Below are positions 7,373 through 16,510 of a stretch of DNA of 30,279 bases, piece by piece (position 1 is the stretch's first letter; each line of letters opens with the position of its first letter). Source of the DNA: Rhodovulum sulfidophilum (GTDB lineage: Bacteria; Pseudomonadota; Alphaproteobacteria; Rhodobacterales; Rhodobacteraceae). Position numbers and translations under genes: made by a program. The stretch covers positions 1-30,279 of the forward strand of contig QFPW01000032.1 in NCBI GenBank assembly GCA_003241785.1, written 5' to 3'. A model generated the notes under the pieces. It was not told where the DNA came from. It made no database searches and worked only from the letters and a program-made list of their open reading frames with translations.

Positions 7373-8401
7373 ATGAGCGGAAGGCGGTGGATATGCGCGT
7401 CGGCGATATGGGCCGCCGTGGCGTCGGGTGTGCTCAGCATGACCTCGGCGGCGCTGGCCGAGACCCGGATCCGGCTCGCCACGGCGCTCCCGACCGACAG
7501 CGCGATCATGAAGGCGGTCTACCAGCCCTGGATTGACGCGCTGAACGAGAAGGCCAAGGGCATCTTCCGGATCGAGGCTTTCCCGCCGCCCTTCGCCACC
7601 GGCCCAAATGTCTGGGACCGTACCCGGCAGGGCGTGGCCGACATGGGCCTGATCGTCATTCCCGCGACCGGCCTGCCGTTCAGCGGCACCATGGTCGCCA
7701 CCGTGCCTGACACCGGTTCCGACATCCGTGCGGCCTCCGCGGCGCTCTGGACCCTCTATGAGGAGGGGTTGCTGCCCGGCGAATACGACGACGTGCATCT
7801 GATGAGCCTGACCGCGGTGCCGCCGCTGGTCTTCATCTCCACGCGCGAGGTCACGAGCATGGATGAGCTCAAGGGGATGCGGGTCCGCGTCAACGACAAA
7901 AACGGCGCGGCGGCGATGGAGGCGCTCGGCGCGGCGCCGGTGGCGATGCCCTTCTCCGAGGCTTATCAGGGCTTCGCTCGCGGCGTGGTCGAGGGCGGGG
8001 TCGCGAACGGCGTCACCATCGTCAGCTTCCATTTCGGCGATGTCGCCAAGTACCAGGTCCGCAACGTCGAATTAGGCATGCCGCCCTCCGCCATCGTGAT
8101 GAACAAGCGCTTCTACGACGGGCTGAGCGACGAGGCCAAGGCGATCATCGACCAGGCCTCCGGCATGGCGGGCTCGCTCGACATCGCCGAGCGCCAGCAT
8201 CAGCTCGATCTGCAGAACCTCGCCGAGCTCGAGAAGCGGTCCGACTATACCATCGTCAATCTCGAGCCCGCCGAGCGGGACCGCTGGCGCGCCGCGATCT
8301 CCACGGTCGAGGATGCCTGGGCGGAGTCGACCCCGAACGGCCGTGCCGTCCTCGACCGCTACCTCTCCGCCTACGCGGAAGCCGCGGCGAAGCTTCAATG
8401 A
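7373..8401 (+). CDS. TRAP transporter substrate-binding protein, DctP family
   Basis: This periplasmic binding protein of about 342 residues captures a substrate, usually a carboxylate, for a sodium-driven TRAP permease. A signal peptide of about 29 residues ends in AALA. The mature protein has the DctP-family core, including the segment ELKGMRVRVNDKNG around residue 165, where family members place the arginine that binds the ligand carboxylate, followed by the typical LGAAPVAMPFSEAYQGF. The ATG at 7373 has AGGGAGGG about 10 bases upstream; the frame extends to 7295 without a ribosome site. It heads a long same-strand gene row and is followed after 55 bases by the fused permease. The ligand is unknown, but the setting suggests an organic acid, perhaps aromatic or terpenoid. 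Confidence 0.9.
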   Translation: MSGRRWICASAIWAAVASGVLSMTSAALAETRIRLATALPTDSAIMKAVYQPWIDALNEKAKGIFRIEAFPPPFATGPNVWDRTRQGVADMGLIVIPATGLPFSGTMVATVPDTGSDIRAASAALWTLYEEGLLPGEYDDVHLMSLTAVPPLVFISTREVTSMDELKGMRVRVNDKNGAAAMEALGAAPVAMPFSEAYQGFARGVVEGGVANGVTIVSFHFGDVAKYQVRNVELGMPPSAIVMNKRFYDGLSDEAKAIIDQASGMAGSLDIAERQHQLDLQNLAELEKRSDYTIVNLEPAERDRWRAAISTVEDAWAESTPNGRAVLDRYLSAYAEAAAKLQ

Positions 8402-8456
8402 GCCCCGAGACCGGACCGATCCACCGTCCCCACGATCCGAGATGAGGCGCACCGAC

Positions 8457-10391
8457 ATGACGCAGATCGACGACTCCACTCTGACGCCAGTGCTCTCCGT
8501 TCCGGACGGCCACCCGGTTCTCGCCCGCGCCGAGGAACGCGTCCGGGCGCTTACCCGAGCTGTCGCCACCGCCGGCGCGGGGGTGATGCTCGCCATCGCC
8601 CTCCTGATGGCGGTCGACGTCTCGATTCTTCGCGCGGTCCTCGGCGCGCCGTTGCCGGCCTCGAACGAGATCTACCAGATCGGCTTCGCGATCGGCATCG
8701 CCGCCACGCTGGCCGGCGGCCTGTCAGAACGCTCGACGTTGCAGGTCGACATGCTTGGCGCCCTCGTCTCGGCCCGGACTCGACTGTTCCTGCAGACGGT
8801 CGGGGCCTTCGTCTACCTGTTCGCGCTGGCCGGGCTGGTCTGGGGCGTGGCGCTCTATGCCGTGGACGCGCGCGAGAGCCAGGCGCTCACCACGATCCTG
8901 CGTCTGCCGACCTGGCCGATGCTTCTCGCCGTGACGCTCCTGATGGCGCTGACCCTGCCGGCGCAGCTGATGGTCGCCCTGACCGATGCGACCCGGCTCG
9001 GCGGCCGGGGCGGCCTGCTCGCCGGTCTCGCCGGCCTCGCCGTCGTGGCGGGAGGCGCCGCGACGGTGCTGGCCTTCCAGCCGGTGATCCAGGAGCAGCC
9101 GCTCATCTTCGCGGCCATCGCCTTCGGGGTGATCTGGCTCGCGATCCTGCTCCTGATCCCGGTCGCGGCGGCGCTGCTGACGGTCGCGGGCCTCGGCATC
9201 GTCGGAATGTACGGGGTCGGGACCGCTACCGAGATCGCGGCCTCCGAGATGATCTCGCTGCTGACGAGCAGCGACCTCGCGATCATCCCGCTCTTCCTGA
9301 TGATGGGGGGCTTCGCCGTCATGGGCGGCATGTCGGCCGACATCTTCCGGCTGGCGCAGGCGGTCTTCGCGCCGATCCGGGGCGGCCTCGCCATGGCGAC
9401 GATCGGCGGCTGCGCCGGATTCGGGGCGCTGACCGGCTCCTCGGTCGCGACGGTCGCCACCATCGGCGGCGCATCCTATCCCGAGATGCAGGCGCGCGGC
9501 TATTCCCGCCGGCTCGCCACCGGCAGCATCGCGGCGGGCGGCACGCTCGGCCAGCTCATCCCGCCCTCGACCGCGGTCGTCGTCTACGCGCTGCTCGTCG
9601 AACAGTCGATCGGGGTGCTCTACATCGCGATCCTCGTGCCCGCCTTCCTGACGGTGGCGTTCTACATCCTGGCGATCGCGGTGACCGTGCGGCTCAACCC
9701 CGACGCGGCGCCGGCGCCGGAACCCTGGCGGCCGGGCGACATCCTCGAGGCGCTCCGCCATTGCGGGCCCGTCTTCTTGGTCTTCGCCTTGGTGATCGGT
9801 GGCATCTTCCTCGGGATCTTCACCGCCACCGAGGCAGCCGGGGTGGGCGCGATCCTGGCCTTCCTGACCGCGCTCTGGCGCCGGGCGCTGACCGGCGGAC
9901 GGCTGTGGCGCGTCGCCTCCGAGACGGTGCAGTCGACCTCGATGCTGTATTTCGTCATCGCCGCGGCGATGGTGCTGACCTTCTTCATGTCCACCACCGG
10001 GGCAGCCACCGCCGTCACGGACGCGATCCTTTCGCTCGAGCTGCCGCCGCTCGCCGTCGTCTTCCTGCTCGCCCTAGCCTTCATCCTGCTCGGCAGCGTC
10101 ATGGACAGCATGACGATCATGATGATCACCGCCTCCACCTTGAGCGGGGTAATCGCCAGCATGGGCTACGACCTCGTCTGGTGGGGCGTGGTGATGGTGA
10201 TGCTGGTCGAGCTCGGCGTCATCACCCCCCCGTTCGGGATCAACCTCTTCGTGATGAAGGGAGTCGCGCCCGACGCCCGCCTGACGGACGTCTATCGCGG
10301 CGTCATGCCCTTCGTCTGGGCGGACCTGATCAAGCTGGTCCTGCTGATCCTCGTCCCCGCCATCGTGCTCTGGCTGCCCTCGCTCGGCTGA
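8457..10391 (+). CDS. Fused TRAP permease, DctQ-DctM
   Basis: This inner membrane protein of about 644 residues combines the small (DctQ, four helices, roughly residues 25-170) and large (DctM, about twelve helices, roughly 185-640) TRAP subunits in one chain, a known natural fusion. The DctM part shows IPLFLMMGGFAVMGG, GCAGFGALTGSSVATVATIG and the conserved GTLGQLIPPSTAVVVYALL, with GVITPPFGINLFVMKG near the end. The ATG at 8457 is chosen because GAGG lies 9 bases upstream; another ATG at 8442 has no clear site. It works with the binding protein encoded just before it. The fusion makes this an unambiguous two-gene TRAP system. Confidence 0.92.
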   Translation: MTQIDDSTLTPVLSVPDGHPVLARAEERVRALTRAVATAGAGVMLAIALLMAVDVSILRAVLGAPLPASNEIYQIGFAIGIAATLAGGLSERSTLQVDMLGALVSARTRLFLQTVGAFVYLFALAGLVWGVALYAVDARESQALTTILRLPTWPMLLAVTLLMALTLPAQLMVALTDATRLGGRGGLLAGLAGLAVVAGGAATVLAFQPVIQEQPLIFAAIAFGVIWLAILLLIPVAAALLTVAGLGIVGMYGVGTATEIAASEMISLLTSSDLAIIPLFLMMGGFAVMGGMSADIFRLAQAVFAPIRGGLAMATIGGCAGFGALTGSSVATVATIGGASYPEMQARGYSRRLATGSIAAGGTLGQLIPPSTAVVVYALLVEQSIGVLYIAILVPAFLTVAFYILAIAVTVRLNPDAAPAPEPWRPGDILEALRHCGPVFLVFALVIGGIFLGIFTATEAAGVGAILAFLTALWRRALTGGRLWRVASETVQSTSMLYFVIAAAMVLTFFMSTTGAATAVTDAILSLELPPLAVVFLLALAFILLGSVMDSMTIMMITASTLSGVIASMGYDLVWWGVVMVMLVELGVITPPFGINLFVMKGVAPDARLTDVYRGVMPFVWADLIKLVLLILVPAIVLWLPSLG

Positions 10392-10415
10392 AGCCCCGAC
10401 CCTCGGAGATCTCCC

Positions 10416-11276
10416 ATGCCTGACGCTCTGACGACCCCCGCCCCCGCTCCCTCGTCCCTCGCGAGCCTCCCTCTCGACGGCCGTTCGGCGGTGGTGACGG
10501 GTGCCGCGAGCGGCCTCGGTCTCGCCTATGTCGAGGCGCTGTGCGAGGCCGGCGCACGGGTCACCCTGACCGACCTCGAAGAAGCGCGCCTGCGCGAGCA
10601 GGCCGAGCGGCTGCGCGGCCTCGGCTACGATGTCCAGGCCGAGGCGGCGGACGTGACCGACGCGGCCCGCGCCGACGCGATCATGGCCGGCGTCGCCGCC
10701 CGGCACGGCGGCGTGGACATCTTCTTCGCGAACGCGGGGATCGATCCTGGCCCTGGCTATGCCGCGCTCGACGCCGAGGGGCGTCGCTCGGACGCGAATC
10801 GGCTGGAGAACTACGACTTCGCCCGCTGGGGCCGGGTGGTCGACATCAGCCTGAACGCGGTCTTCCTCGGTCTCCGCGCCGCCGCACGCCAAATGCGGCC
10901 GCGCGGCAGGGGCAGCATCGTGGTCACCACCTCGATCTCCGCGCTGCGGCCGGCGCCCGGGCTCGGGGCGGCCTACGCGGCGGCGAAGGCCGGCGCGGCC
11001 CAGCTTGTCCGCGCCGCGGCGATCGAACTCGCGCCCGACGGGGTGCGGGTCAATGCCATCGCGCCGGGGCCCTTCATCACCAACATCGGCGACGGCTTCA
11101 TAAACGACCCGGAGGTGCAGCGGCGCTTCGCGCAGGGCGTGCCCATGGGCCGGATGGCCCGGCCGGAGGAGATCAAGCCGCTCGCGCTCTACCTGGCCTC
11201 CGACGCCTCGGCCTTCGTGACCGGACAGCAGATCGCCATCGACGGCGGCATGTCGCTGCTCGCCGCGCGCTTTTAG
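10416..11276 (+). CDS. Short-chain dehydrogenase/reductase (SDR)
   Basis: This is a 286-residue classical SDR, predicted to oxidise an alcohol or reduce a ketone with NAD(P). Visible are the cofactor motif TGAASGLG (residues 28-35), NAG (106-108), an active-site serine in TTSIS (173-175) and the YxxxK pair Y187/K191. An insertion after NAG (about 110-140) is longer than in simple SDRs and may shape the substrate pocket. An aspartate after the second strand (LTDLEE) favours NAD over NADP. The ATG at 10416 follows GGAGAT. It lies 24 bases after the TRAP permease and 23 bases before the P450, so it is almost certainly cotranscribed and may oxidise the P450 product. Confidence 0.88.
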   Translation: MPDALTTPAPAPSSLASLPLDGRSAVVTGAASGLGLAYVEALCEAGARVTLTDLEEARLREQAERLRGLGYDVQAEAADVTDAARADAIMAGVAARHGGVDIFFANAGIDPGPGYAALDAEGRRSDANRLENYDFARWGRVVDISLNAVFLGLRAAARQMRPRGRGSIVVTTSISALRPAPGLGAAYAAAKAGAAQLVRAAAIELAPDGVRVNAIAPGPFITNIGDGFINDPEVQRRFAQGVPMGRMARPEEIKPLALYLASDASAFVTGQQIAIDGGMSLLAARF

Positions 11277-11299
11277 TCAAGATCTGGAGGAAACGACAA

Positions 11300-12478
11300 G
11301 TGCTCGCCAACGCCATCCCCGTCACCGCCATCGATCCCTTCGACCCGGCCGTGCTCGCCGACAGCATTCGCGTCATGGGCGAACTGCGCGAGCAGGCCCC
11401 ATGGGTCTATCTCGAGAAATACGGCGTCTATGCGACCGGCCGCCACGAGCCCGGCGCCAAGATGTTGCGTGACTGGAAATCCTTCACCTCCACCGTGAAG
11501 GCCTGGGGGCCGCGGGAGCATATCCCGTCGATCCTGGTCGCCGAGGATCCGCCCGATCACACCCGGCACCGCAACGCACTGATGAAGTTCTTCTCGAACG
11601 TGGCGCTCAAGCGGTATCAAGACACCTTCGAAGCCTATGCGGAGACCTTCGCCGACGAGCTGGTCGCCAAGGGCGAGATAGACGGGACGGAAGACATAGG
11701 CGCGGGCTTCGTGCTGCGCGCGTTTCCGGACATTCTCGGCATGCAGAGTCTCGATCGCGGCAAGCTGCTGGAATTCGGCGACCTCATGTTCAATTCGGTC
11801 GCGCCCGGGAGCAAGATCTATCTCGAGAGCAAGGATAAGACGGAACACCTGTGGGGTTGGTTCCAGGCTCAGTTCCATCGCGAGAATCTGGAGCCCGGCA
11901 AGCTCGCCGACGAGATTTACCAGCTGGGCGACAATGGCGAGGTCGACGAACCGACCGCCGGCCAGCTGGTGCGGACGGTTTTCTCAGCGGGGTTCGACAC
12001 GACCGTGCTCGCCATCGGTACGGGAGTGAAGCTTCTGTCGGAAAACCCCGAAGAATGGGAGAAGCTTCGCGCTGATCCGAGCCTCCTCAAGAGCGCCTTC
12101 GAGGAGACGATCCGCTACGACGCGCCCTCGCGTGTTCTCGGCCGCGGCGTCACCCGCGACATCGAGTTCGAAGGCCTGACCCTGAAAGACGGCGACAAGG
12201 TCGCCTGCTTTCTCAACGCGGCGGGACACGATCCGCGCAAGTGGGAAGCCCCCGACGCGTTCATCGTCGGCCGCCCGGGCGCGTCCGGGCACCTCTCCTT
12301 CGGCTACGGCATCCACTCCTGCCTCGGTCAGGCACTGGCGCGGCTCGAATACCAGGCGATCATCGGCGCGCTGGCGCGCCGGGTGAAGCGCATTGAGCCG
12401 ACGGGGCCGGCGGTGCGCAAGATCAACAACCAGGCATGCGGCTGGGCGAAGGTGCCGGTCCGCCTGATCCCGGCGTGA
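11300..12478 (+). CDS. Cytochrome P450, CYP199-like class I
   Basis: This is a soluble 392-residue P450. Key elements are the I-helix AGFDTT (residues 230-235), the K-helix ExxR (E269-R272), and the heme loop FGYGIHSCLG with proximal cysteine C341. The pattern APWVYLEKYGVYATGRH near the N-terminus, VFSAGFDTTV, and the C-terminal RKINNQ resemble CYP199A enzymes, which oxidise para-substituted benzoates or cinnamates, often by O-demethylation. This subfamily likeness is from memory. The start is GTG 11300 with GGAGGAAA at ideal distance; the much longer open frame upstream overlaps the SDR and is not coding. The ferredoxin and reductase genes directly follow, giving a complete class I electron chain. 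Confidence 0.9.
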   Translation: MLANAIPVTAIDPFDPAVLADSIRVMGELREQAPWVYLEKYGVYATGRHEPGAKMLRDWKSFTSTVKAWGPREHIPSILVAEDPPDHTRHRNALMKFFSNVALKRYQDTFEAYAETFADELVAKGEIDGTEDIGAGFVLRAFPDILGMQSLDRGKLLEFGDLMFNSVAPGSKIYLESKDKTEHLWGWFQAQFHRENLEPGKLADEIYQLGDNGEVDEPTAGQLVRTVFSAGFDTTVLAIGTGVKLLSENPEEWEKLRADPSLLKSAFEETIRYDAPSRVLGRGVTRDIEFEGLTLKDGDKVACFLNAAGHDPRKWEAPDAFIVGRPGASGHLSFGYGIHSCLGQALARLEYQAIIGALARRVKRIEPTGPAVRKINNQACGWAKVPVRLIPA

Positions 12479-12519
12479 ACCGGGCTGCGGACGGCCGCGC
12501 CTGAATGAAAGGTGGAAGA

Positions 12520-12843
12520 ATGGTGAAGGTGATATTCGAGACCGCGGCCGGAGAGCGGCGCACCGTCGAAGCGGACGTCGGCGACAGCGTAATGATGACG
12601 GCGCTCGGCAACGATATCGACGGCATCGTCGGGGAATGTGGCGGGTCGATGATGTGCGCGACCTGCCACTGCTACGTGGATGACGCCTGGCAGGAGGTGG
12701 TCGGCCCGCGCAACGAGGGCGAGGACGAGATGCTCGAGGGCGCGGCCGCCGAGGTCCGGCCGAGCTCCCGGCTCGGCTGCCAGGTCATCCTGACCGCGGC
12801 GATGGACGGGCTCGTCGTACATCTGCCTGAGACGCAGGTCTGA
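12520..12843 (+). CDS. [2Fe-2S] ferredoxin, putidaredoxin type
   Basis: This 107-residue adrenodoxin/putidaredoxin-like ferredoxin carries electrons from the ferredoxin reductase to the P450. Cluster ligands are C40, C46, C49 and C87, the same spacing as in putidaredoxin; C51 is an extra cysteine beside the cluster. The C-terminus lacks the terminal tryptophan of putidaredoxin. ATG 12520 is preferred because GGTGG precedes it and the protein then starts with the usual VKVIFET strand; an in-frame ATG lies at 12505. It sits 41 bases after the P450 stop and 2 bases before the reductase start. Confidence 0.93.
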   Translation: MVKVIFETAAGERRTVEADVGDSVMMTALGNDIDGIVGECGGSMMCATCHCYVDDAWQEVVGPRNEGEDEMLEGAAAEVRPSSRLGCQVILTAAMDGLVVHLPETQV

Positions 12844-12845
12844 CC

Positions 12846-14018
12846 ATGGCGGGGGTGGTCATCGTGGGCGCCGGGCAAGGAGGTTTCCAGGCCGCGGCGA
12901 GTCTACGGCAGGAGGGCTGGACCGGAGAGATCACGCTGATCGGCGCCGAGCCCGGCCTGCCCTATCAGCGGCCGCCCTTGTCCAAGACCTATCTCAAGGC
13001 AGGTGACGCGGAGGCGCTGAACCTCCGGCCCGCGACCTTCTTCGAGCGGAACGCGATCACGCTCCTGTCCGGCGTGACCGTCGAGGCGATCGACCGCGTG
13101 GCGCGGACGGTCCGGGCCGGAGGCCGCGGCTTCGCCTATGATCACCTGATCCTTGCCACGGGCACGCGCAACCTGCGGCCGCCGGTACCGGGGCTGGAGC
13201 GCGGCCTCGACCTGCGCACGCTGGCCGACGCGGAACGGCTTCGCGCCGCGCTCGACCGTCCGCGGCGCTGCGCCGTCGTCGGGGGCGGGTTCATCGGGCT
13301 CGAATTCGCCGCGGCGGCGCGGACGCTCGGCCATGAGGTGACGGTGGCCGAGGCGGCGCCGCGGCTGATGGCCCGCGCGGTCTCGCCCGAGATGTCGGCG
13401 CGCTTCCTCGCGATGCATGTCGAGCGGGGCGTCGGGATCCATCTCGGTGCGACGGTCAGCGCGGCATCCGAAGAGGGCCTACGCCTCGCGGACGGGACGG
13501 TGATCCCGGCCGATCTCGTGCTGGTCGCGGCGGGTGTCGCGCCGAACGTCGAACTCGCGGCGGACGCCGGGCTCGCGGTGGCGAACGGGGTCGTGGTCGA
13601 TGCGGGGCTCCTCACCGCGGATCCGGCGATCTCTGCCCTTGGCGACTGCGCCTGCTTTCCCGATTCGCGCGACGGCCGGCTGATCCGGCTTGAGTCGGTG
13701 CAGGCGGCGACCGACCACGCGCGGCTTATCGCACGGCGACTGACCGGACGGCCCGGACGCTATGACGCGCTGCCGTGGTTCTGGTCGGATCAGGGCGACT
13801 GGAAGCTGCAGATCGCGGGCCTCGCTACGCCGGCGGACGACAGCCTCGTCGCGCCCAACGGCTCCGTCCTGCGGACCCGGGCGGGCCGGGTGGTCGCGGT
13901 CGAGACGGTGAACGACGCCCGCACTCACATGAAATCCCGGCGACTGCTGGCCGGACCCGAAGCGCCGGACGTGGACACCATGCTCGCCGCGCTGGCGGGC
14001 GAGCCGGTGCCGAGCTGA
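12846..14018 (+). CDS. NADH-dependent ferredoxin reductase, rhodocoxin/putidaredoxin reductase type
   Basis: This 390-residue FAD protein passes electrons from NADH to the adjacent ferredoxin. The first nucleotide-binding motif, GAGQGG, is at residues 8-13. LPYQRPPLSK follows, then TGTRNLRPP, a second motif GGGFIGLEFA for NADH, and LGDCACFPD, which closes the FAD site. The C-terminal domain has the family hallmark PWFWSDQGDWKLQIAG. Length and domain order are normal. Two bases separate it from the ferredoxin gene. A decayed C-terminal copy of a similar protein is found at 5260-5530. Redox partner specificity is inferred from adjacency. Confidence 0.93.
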   Translation: MAGVVIVGAGQGGFQAAASLRQEGWTGEITLIGAEPGLPYQRPPLSKTYLKAGDAEALNLRPATFFERNAITLLSGVTVEAIDRVARTVRAGGRGFAYDHLILATGTRNLRPPVPGLERGLDLRTLADAERLRAALDRPRRCAVVGGGFIGLEFAAAARTLGHEVTVAEAAPRLMARAVSPEMSARFLAMHVERGVGIHLGATVSAASEEGLRLADGTVIPADLVLVAAGVAPNVELAADAGLAVANGVVVDAGLLTADPAISALGDCACFPDSRDGRLIRLESVQAATDHARLIARRLTGRPGRYDALPWFWSDQGDWKLQIAGLATPADDSLVAPNGSVLRTRAGRVVAVETVNDARTHMKSRRLLAGPEAPDVDTMLAALAGEPVPS

Positions 14019-14063
14019 CCGAGACCGGCCCCAGGAATCAATCCGAACGAACGGAAGCGCGAC

Positions 14064-15056
14064 ATGACCACCCCCGAGACACTGGCGGAAGTGCTGAAGA
14101 CCCCGCTGCGGCTCAACGCCCGCGAAGGCGACCGGATCCTCGTAATTACCGACACCGCTATCGAGGAACCGGTCTGGCGGGGTCTCCAGGCCGCCGCCCG
14201 CGCGCTCGGAATGCGGCCCACCGTCGCGATCATGGAGCCGAGGGCCGCCCATGCGATGGACCCCGACCCCTCGATCGTCAGCGCGGCGCTCGATCCGTCG
14301 AACGGTCTGGTCGTCTACCTGACGAGCACGGCGCTCGCCCATGCGCCGATGAACGACCGGATGCTCGAGACCGGCCGCCGCTTCGTGCTGATGGAGGAGC
14401 TGACCGCGGCGATGCTCGACCCCGAGGGTCCGGCGGGCGCCGACTACCACGCGATCGACGCGCTCGGACAGAAGATCGCCAGGATCTTCACCGAAGGGTC
14501 CGAGGTCCGCGTGACCTGCCCGAACGGCACGGATCTCGTCGCGCGCATCGACGGGCGGCCGGGCCGGTCGATCTCCGGCCTGCCCATCGTCATGCACGAG
14601 AGCGGCGGCGGCGGCTGCGCCTTTCCCGATGGAGAGGCGCATGTCTGTCCGGTCGAGGGCACCGGGCAGGGCCGGATTGTCTTCGACCTGACCGCCCACA
14701 ATGTCGGACGGATCGAGACGCCGATCACCGTCACCGTCAAGGATGGCATGGCGACCGAGATCGCGGGCGCGCGCGAGGCCGAGATCTGGCGCGAGGTGTT
14801 CCGCAAGCACGGAGACCCGGCAAGCTTCAACTGCCCGGCAGAGGTCTCGATCGGCCTCAATCCCCGGGTACGCCCGATGGGATCGATGCGCACCGACAAG
14901 AAGATGTACGGCACCTCGCATATCGGCCTCGGCGACACGATCGCGCTCGGCGGCACGTGCAAGGCGGCGCTGCGCATCGAGGGCGTGATCGCCACCCCCC
15001 GCATCAGCGTCGATGGACGCGAAATCACCCGCGACGGTCGCATCCTGATCGACTGA
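14064..15056 (+). CDS. M29-aminopeptidase/NicX-like protein with altered metal site
   Basis: This 330-residue protein resembles the M29 (aminopeptidase T/AmpS) fold family, which also includes 2,5-dihydroxypyridine 5,6-dioxygenase (NicX). Landmarks are FPDGEAHVCPVEGTGQG with E191, AEVSIGLNP with E260, and GTSHIGLGD with H286, all at positions matching M29 metal ligands. Where the family normally has HxD, near GGxNxSxxHxD, this protein has RIE (R304-I305-E306), and the nearby tyrosine position appears to be isoleucine. HxD is needed for zinc in M29 enzymes and iron in NicX, so the chemistry may differ or be lost. It ends with the usual VDGREI segment. It is 45 bases after the ferredoxin reductase and 23 before the ALDH. 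The function is not assigned. Confidence 0.7.
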   Translation: MTTPETLAEVLKTPLRLNAREGDRILVITDTAIEEPVWRGLQAAARALGMRPTVAIMEPRAAHAMDPDPSIVSAALDPSNGLVVYLTSTALAHAPMNDRMLETGRRFVLMEELTAAMLDPEGPAGADYHAIDALGQKIARIFTEGSEVRVTCPNGTDLVARIDGRPGRSISGLPIVMHESGGGGCAFPDGEAHVCPVEGTGQGRIVFDLTAHNVGRIETPITVTVKDGMATEIAGAREAEIWREVFRKHGDPASFNCPAEVSIGLNPRVRPMGSMRTDKKMYGTSHIGLGDTIALGGTCKAALRIEGVIATPRISVDGREITRDGRILID

Positions 15057-15079
15057 CGCCAGACATTCTGGAGACAGCC

Positions 15080-16507
15080 ATGCCCAAGCAGTTCAACCAT
15101 TTCATCGACGGCGCCTTCGTCGCGCCCGAGGGCGGCGCTTACCTGCGCGAGTATCGCCCGGCGACAGGGGAAGAGGGCGACGAGATCGCCCGCGGCAACG
15201 CGGGCGACGTCGACCGCGCCGCGACCTCGGCCCACGCGGCAATCGCCGGCTGGAAGGCGCTGAAGCCGATCGAGCGCGGGCGGATCCTGCTCGCCATCGC
15301 CCGTGACATCCGGGCGAATTCCTCGGCCTTCGCCAAGCAGGAAAGCGAGGAGACAGGCAAGCCGCTCAAGGTCGCGGCGATCGAGGTCGACCTCTGCGCC
15401 CAGTATTTCGAATACTACGGCGGCCTCGCCACCGCGGTGCATGGCGAGCAGATCGACCTCGGCCCGAACTATCACTGCTACACGACGCGGGAGCCCTTCG
15501 GGGTGATCGGCGTGATCCTGCCGTGGAACGCGCCGATGAACCAGGCGGGGCGCGCCATCGCGCCGGCGCTCGCCGTCGGCAACACCGTGGTGGCCAAGCC
15601 GTCGGAATTCACCTCGATCACGCTCTTGCAGCTCGCCGAGCGCGCGGTCGAGGCCTGCGGCCTGTCGAAGGGCGTTCTGAACGTCGTGACCGGCAACGGC
15701 AAGGAGACGGGCGAGCCGCTTGTCACGCATCCGCTGATCCGCAAGGTGGCCTTCACCGGCTCCGTCCGGGCGGGGCGCGAGATCGGCAAGCTGGCGGCCG
15801 ACCGCATCCTGCCGCTGACGCTGGAACTCGGCGGCAAGTCGCCCAACATCGTCTTCCCCGACGCCGATCTCGACAAGGCGGTCCAGGGCAGCCTGATGGC
15901 CTTCACGATCAACACCGGCCAGGTCTGCCTCGCCGGCACCCGGGCGCTGGTCCATGCCTCGATCATGGACGAGTTCGCCGAGCGGCTCGCCGCCGCGACC
16001 CGCAAGGTACCCGTGAGCGATGGCGTCGAGTTCGGCCTCGGACCGGTGACGACGCGTGCCCAGTACGAGCAGGTCGGCCGCTATTACGAGCTCGCCGAAG
16101 CGGAGGGCGCGACGGCGATCGTTGGCGGCGCGATGCCCGAGAGCGACGGTGGCTGGTATGTCGCGCCGACGATCTACAAGGGCGTCAGCAACGACATGCG
16201 GTTGGCGCGCGAGGAGATTTTCGGGCCCGTGCTGGTGCTCATCCCGTTCGAGACCGAGGACGAGGCGGTCGCCATCGCCAACGACACCGACTATGGGCTC
16301 GCCGCCGGTCTCTGGACCCGCGACCTTTCCCGCGCGCTCCGGGTTTCCGCCCGGATCGAGGCCGGGCAGGTCTATGTGAACGAATACCCCTCTGGCGGCG
16401 TGGAGACGCCGTTCGGCGGCTTCAAGAAGAGCGGCTACGGCCGCGAGAAGGGGCTCGAGGCGCTGCATCACTACACGCAGAGCAAGACCACGATCGTCAG
16501 GCTCTGA
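15080..16507 (+). CDS. Aldehyde dehydrogenase, NAD(P)-dependent
   Basis: This 475-residue ALDH superfamily enzyme oxidises an aldehyde to the acid. Catalytic features are N150 in LPWNAPM, K173 in VAKPSE, E249 in LELGGKSPN and the nucleophile C283 in GQVCLAG. The motifs EEIFGPVLVL and ETPFGGFKKSGYGREKG near the C-terminus complete the family pattern and length. The ATG at 15080 follows CTGGAGAC; the frame is open for over 1.3 kb upstream but that part is antisense-like noise over the preceding genes. It is 3 bases before the GMC oxidoreductase, which could supply its aldehyde. The substrate is probably the oxidised P450 product or an aldehyde released by dealkylation. Confidence 0.93.
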   Translation: MPKQFNHFIDGAFVAPEGGAYLREYRPATGEEGDEIARGNAGDVDRAATSAHAAIAGWKALKPIERGRILLAIARDIRANSSAFAKQESEETGKPLKVAAIEVDLCAQYFEYYGGLATAVHGEQIDLGPNYHCYTTREPFGVIGVILPWNAPMNQAGRAIAPALAVGNTVVAKPSEFTSITLLQLAERAVEACGLSKGVLNVVTGNGKETGEPLVTHPLIRKVAFTGSVRAGREIGKLAADRILPLTLELGGKSPNIVFPDADLDKAVQGSLMAFTINTGQVCLAGTRALVHASIMDEFAERLAAATRKVPVSDGVEFGLGPVTTRAQYEQVGRYYELAEAEGATAIVGGAMPESDGGWYVAPTIYKGVSNDMRLAREEIFGPVLVLIPFETEDEAVAIANDTDYGLAAGLWTRDLSRALRVSARIEAGQVYVNEYPSGGVETPFGGFKKSGYGREKGLEALHHYTQSKTTIVRL

Positions 16508-16510
16508 CCC

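Noticed and set aside
10541..12478. Apparent 645-codon SDR-P450 fusion
   Set aside because: The first part overlaps the SDR gene in another frame; the P450 has its own GTG start with a strong ribosome site at 11300.
13775..16507. Apparent 910-codon protein, possibly a ferredoxin reductase-ALDH fusion
   Set aside because: Only the part from 15080 is ALDH; the upstream part is out of frame with the reductase and M29-like genes and is a chance extension.
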